DNA of 31,160 nt from a virus. The stretch covers positions 1 through 31,160 of the IMG/VR virus record IMGVR_UViG_3300042356_001427; one strand, given 5' to 3'. The translations under genes and the position numbers were made by a program. Each line of letters opens with the position of its first letter. Position 1 is the first letter of the stretch. Below, in pieces: positions 30,059 to 31,160 of the stretch. The notes below the pieces were generated by a model. It saw nothing but the letters and a program-made list of their open reading frames with translations. It made no database searches and had not been told where the DNA came from.

Positions 30059-30661
30059 TTATTTGTTTTTCAATTTACTAATTTTATCTCTATACTTGAT
30101 AGCGTCTTCGTAATTTTGAGAATTAATCGCCTTGTTTAACAAAGTTGTTAAATCATTGATTTGTGAGTTGTTTTTTTCATAATCTCTGATTTCGTCTCTC
30201 AATCTGATAGCTTCTTCATAGTTTTGAGTATTAATCGCTTTGTTTAATGAAATTTTTAACTCAGTAACAGGAGAATTTGTTGTTGGTGTTGTTGTTTTTC
30301 TTTTTGGTGAGTATGTCGGCCACTCGTTAGTTGGGAAAAATGAAGACCACTCATTTTTAGTTAACCAATCTTTAGTTGGGAAAAGTGAATCCCAATTAGT
30401 TGGGTAATTGTAGTTAGATGGCCACTCGTTAGTTGGGTAATTAGAACTAACATAAACTGATTGTGTGTAATTTCCATCTTTAGTAGTATAAGTGTTTTTA
30501 TACCATTTTGAACCATCTTCATTGTAACCTGTTTCAGTTTTAGTTTCACCTACAGGTTCACTAATTTTTTTTAGTTCATTATAAAAATTATCAAACAACG
30601 TAGTGTCGTTGAAAAAATTGTCTAAGCCACCATAAAATGGTTGATTTCTTTTTGAAAACAT
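30059..30661 (-). CDS. Protein with Trp repeats and two UVR motifs
   Basis: The N-terminal half (1-130) has a repeated short motif around P-T-N/K-E/D-W (PTNEWPSNY, PTNWDSLF, PTKDWLTKNEWSSFF and PTNEWPTY, about 75-117) on a Tyr/Ser/Asn-rich low-complexity background. The C-terminal third has two tandem UVR-like motifs, LNKAINTQNYEEAIRLRDEI and LNKAINSQNYEDAIKYRDKI. UVR motifs mediate UvrB-UvrC contact and occur in other stress-protein partners, so this may bind a protein such as UvrB or McsA-type targets. An 18-base repeat at DNA level (30318-30335 and 30420-30437) shows recent repeat expansion. Function unknown. Confidence 0.65.
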   Translation of the reverse strand: MFSKRNQPFYGGLDNFFNDTTLFDNFYNELKKISEPVGETKTETGYNEDGSKWYKNTYTTKDGNYTQSVYVSSNYPTNEWPSNYNYPTNWDSLFPTKDWLTKNEWSSFFPTNEWPTYSPKRKTTTPTTNSPVTELKISLNKAINTQNYEEAIRLRDEIRDYEKNNSQINDLTTLLNKAINSQNYEDAIKYRDKISKLKNK

Positions 30662-30731
30662 AAATTTATTATTTTTGATTTATTTTATTAACAGAACTAA
30701 TAATATACAACGTTTTCTTAAAAGTCAAATA

Positions 30732-31160
30732 TTATTTTCTAAAACGTTTAACAATTAAACCTAATAGTTCTTTTAAAGAAATACCCCCAACATTAAGTGC
30801 AACAAACCCTGATAGTCTTTTAATAACCTCATAGATTTGATTTTCATTAAAATCCCCACTTGTAGATATTTGGTATATCAACGGTACTAAAGGTATTAAA
30901 AATGTGTAACCGATTATGTTTGAAGTTTTTTTTACACTAACACCTAAACTTTCAACAAAAGATAAGAAAGAATCTTTTAATAATTCGGCTTTCTGAAGTC
31001 CGGCTTTATAAGTCTCATATAAACCTTTCTCTTTGATTTTTGAAATTAATAATCTTAATGGTTTTTTATTATCAATAATATACTGAAAGGCGATACCTGC
31101 CAATATTAAACTTCTTTCCATAGGAGAGACTGTTGGATATTCCCCCGATAAAAACTGTTC
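30732..31160 (-). CDS. Hydrophobic protein, 5' end beyond the window
   Basis: The frame is open to the right edge. The Met at 31121 is preceded by 13 in-frame codons (EQFLSGEYPTVSP) without a stop, and no promoter is visible, so the true start is outside the window. The visible part is 142 residues. It has two helical hydrophobic stretches (NIIGYTFLIPLVPLIYQIS; FVALNVGGISLKELLGLIV) and a basic end (RFRK). Possibly a membrane or virion protein; no family recognised. Confidence 0.6.
   Translation of the reverse strand, partial: EQFLSGEYPTVSPMERSLILAGIAFQYIIDNKKPLRLLISKIKEKGLYETYKAGLQKAELLKDSFLSFVESLGVSVKKTSNIIGYTFLIPLVPLIYQISTSGDFNENQIYEVIKRLSGFVALNVGGISLKELLGLIVKRFRK

Noticed and set aside
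1-31160. CRISPR array, tRNA genes, insertion sequences or attachment sites
   Set aside because: No regularly spaced repeats, no cloverleaf with a CCA-type end, no transposase or integrase and no flanking direct repeats were seen.

Overview
The window reads as a piece of a large, low-GC dsDNA phage genome whose host is probably a Bacteroidota bacterium, possibly a flavobacterium. Phage character rests on four things: very dense packing of short genes on both strands, many conserved small phage-type unknowns, a GH19 endolysin with a peptidoglycan-binding domain, and virion-like proteins with short shared N-terminal tags. The host guess rests on TAnnTTTG promoter boxes, the absence of clear Shine-Dalgarno sequences, signal peptides ending in SQ or GQ, and a DnaK with a Bacteroidota-like tail. 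No tRNA, rRNA, CRISPR array, transposase, integrase or attachment site was recognised. The standard stop codons are used.

Layout. Positions 1-4850 hold small unknowns, a compact dihydrofolate reductase on the minus strand, and a plus-strand run of genes most of which start with MK(I/V)(I/L)ITE, including a tandem set of paralogues. Positions 4926-9308 are a plus-strand operon: a secreted nuclease, thymidylate synthase, an ABC-exporter membrane domain with no ATPase, conserved small phage proteins and a secreted protein. Positions 9320-12432 hold two HExxH proteins, a lysozyme-like protein and an FKBP isomerase. Positions 12474-16878 hold small conserved phage genes, a metallophosphoesterase, the endolysin and a YceI-like protein.

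Positions 16965-20809 are the most striking region: four overlapping genes encoding a GAF-PAS histidine kinase, a patatin-like phospholipase, a single-domain response regulator and a coiled-coil two-helix membrane protein. This looks like a phage-borne signalling operon with a lipase as its effector. A divergent unit follows, with a 53-residue protein and a full-length DnaK on either side of a cluster of TGACAA/TTGTCA half-sites. Positions 23044-31160 hold a papain-like fold protein, a HAD phosphatase, a holin-like membrane protein, a GC-rich structured RNA or terminator, a P-loop kinase, two large modular proteins (one with Cys-rich modules, one with a cupin), a thioesterase, a third HExxH protein and a UVR-motif protein.

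Two promoter classes are visible. TAnnTTTG boxes, sometimes only 4-5 bases from the ATG, precede several housekeeping-type genes. TATTTATnA-type boxes precede most tagged or virion-like genes, the lysis genes and the kinase-phospholipase operon. A working model is that the first class is read by host sigma factor and the second is a late class. The ITE-type tags resemble T4-type capsid-targeting peptides cut by a prohead protease, which would make the tagged proteins candidate packaged cargo. Everything about timing and packaging is inference.
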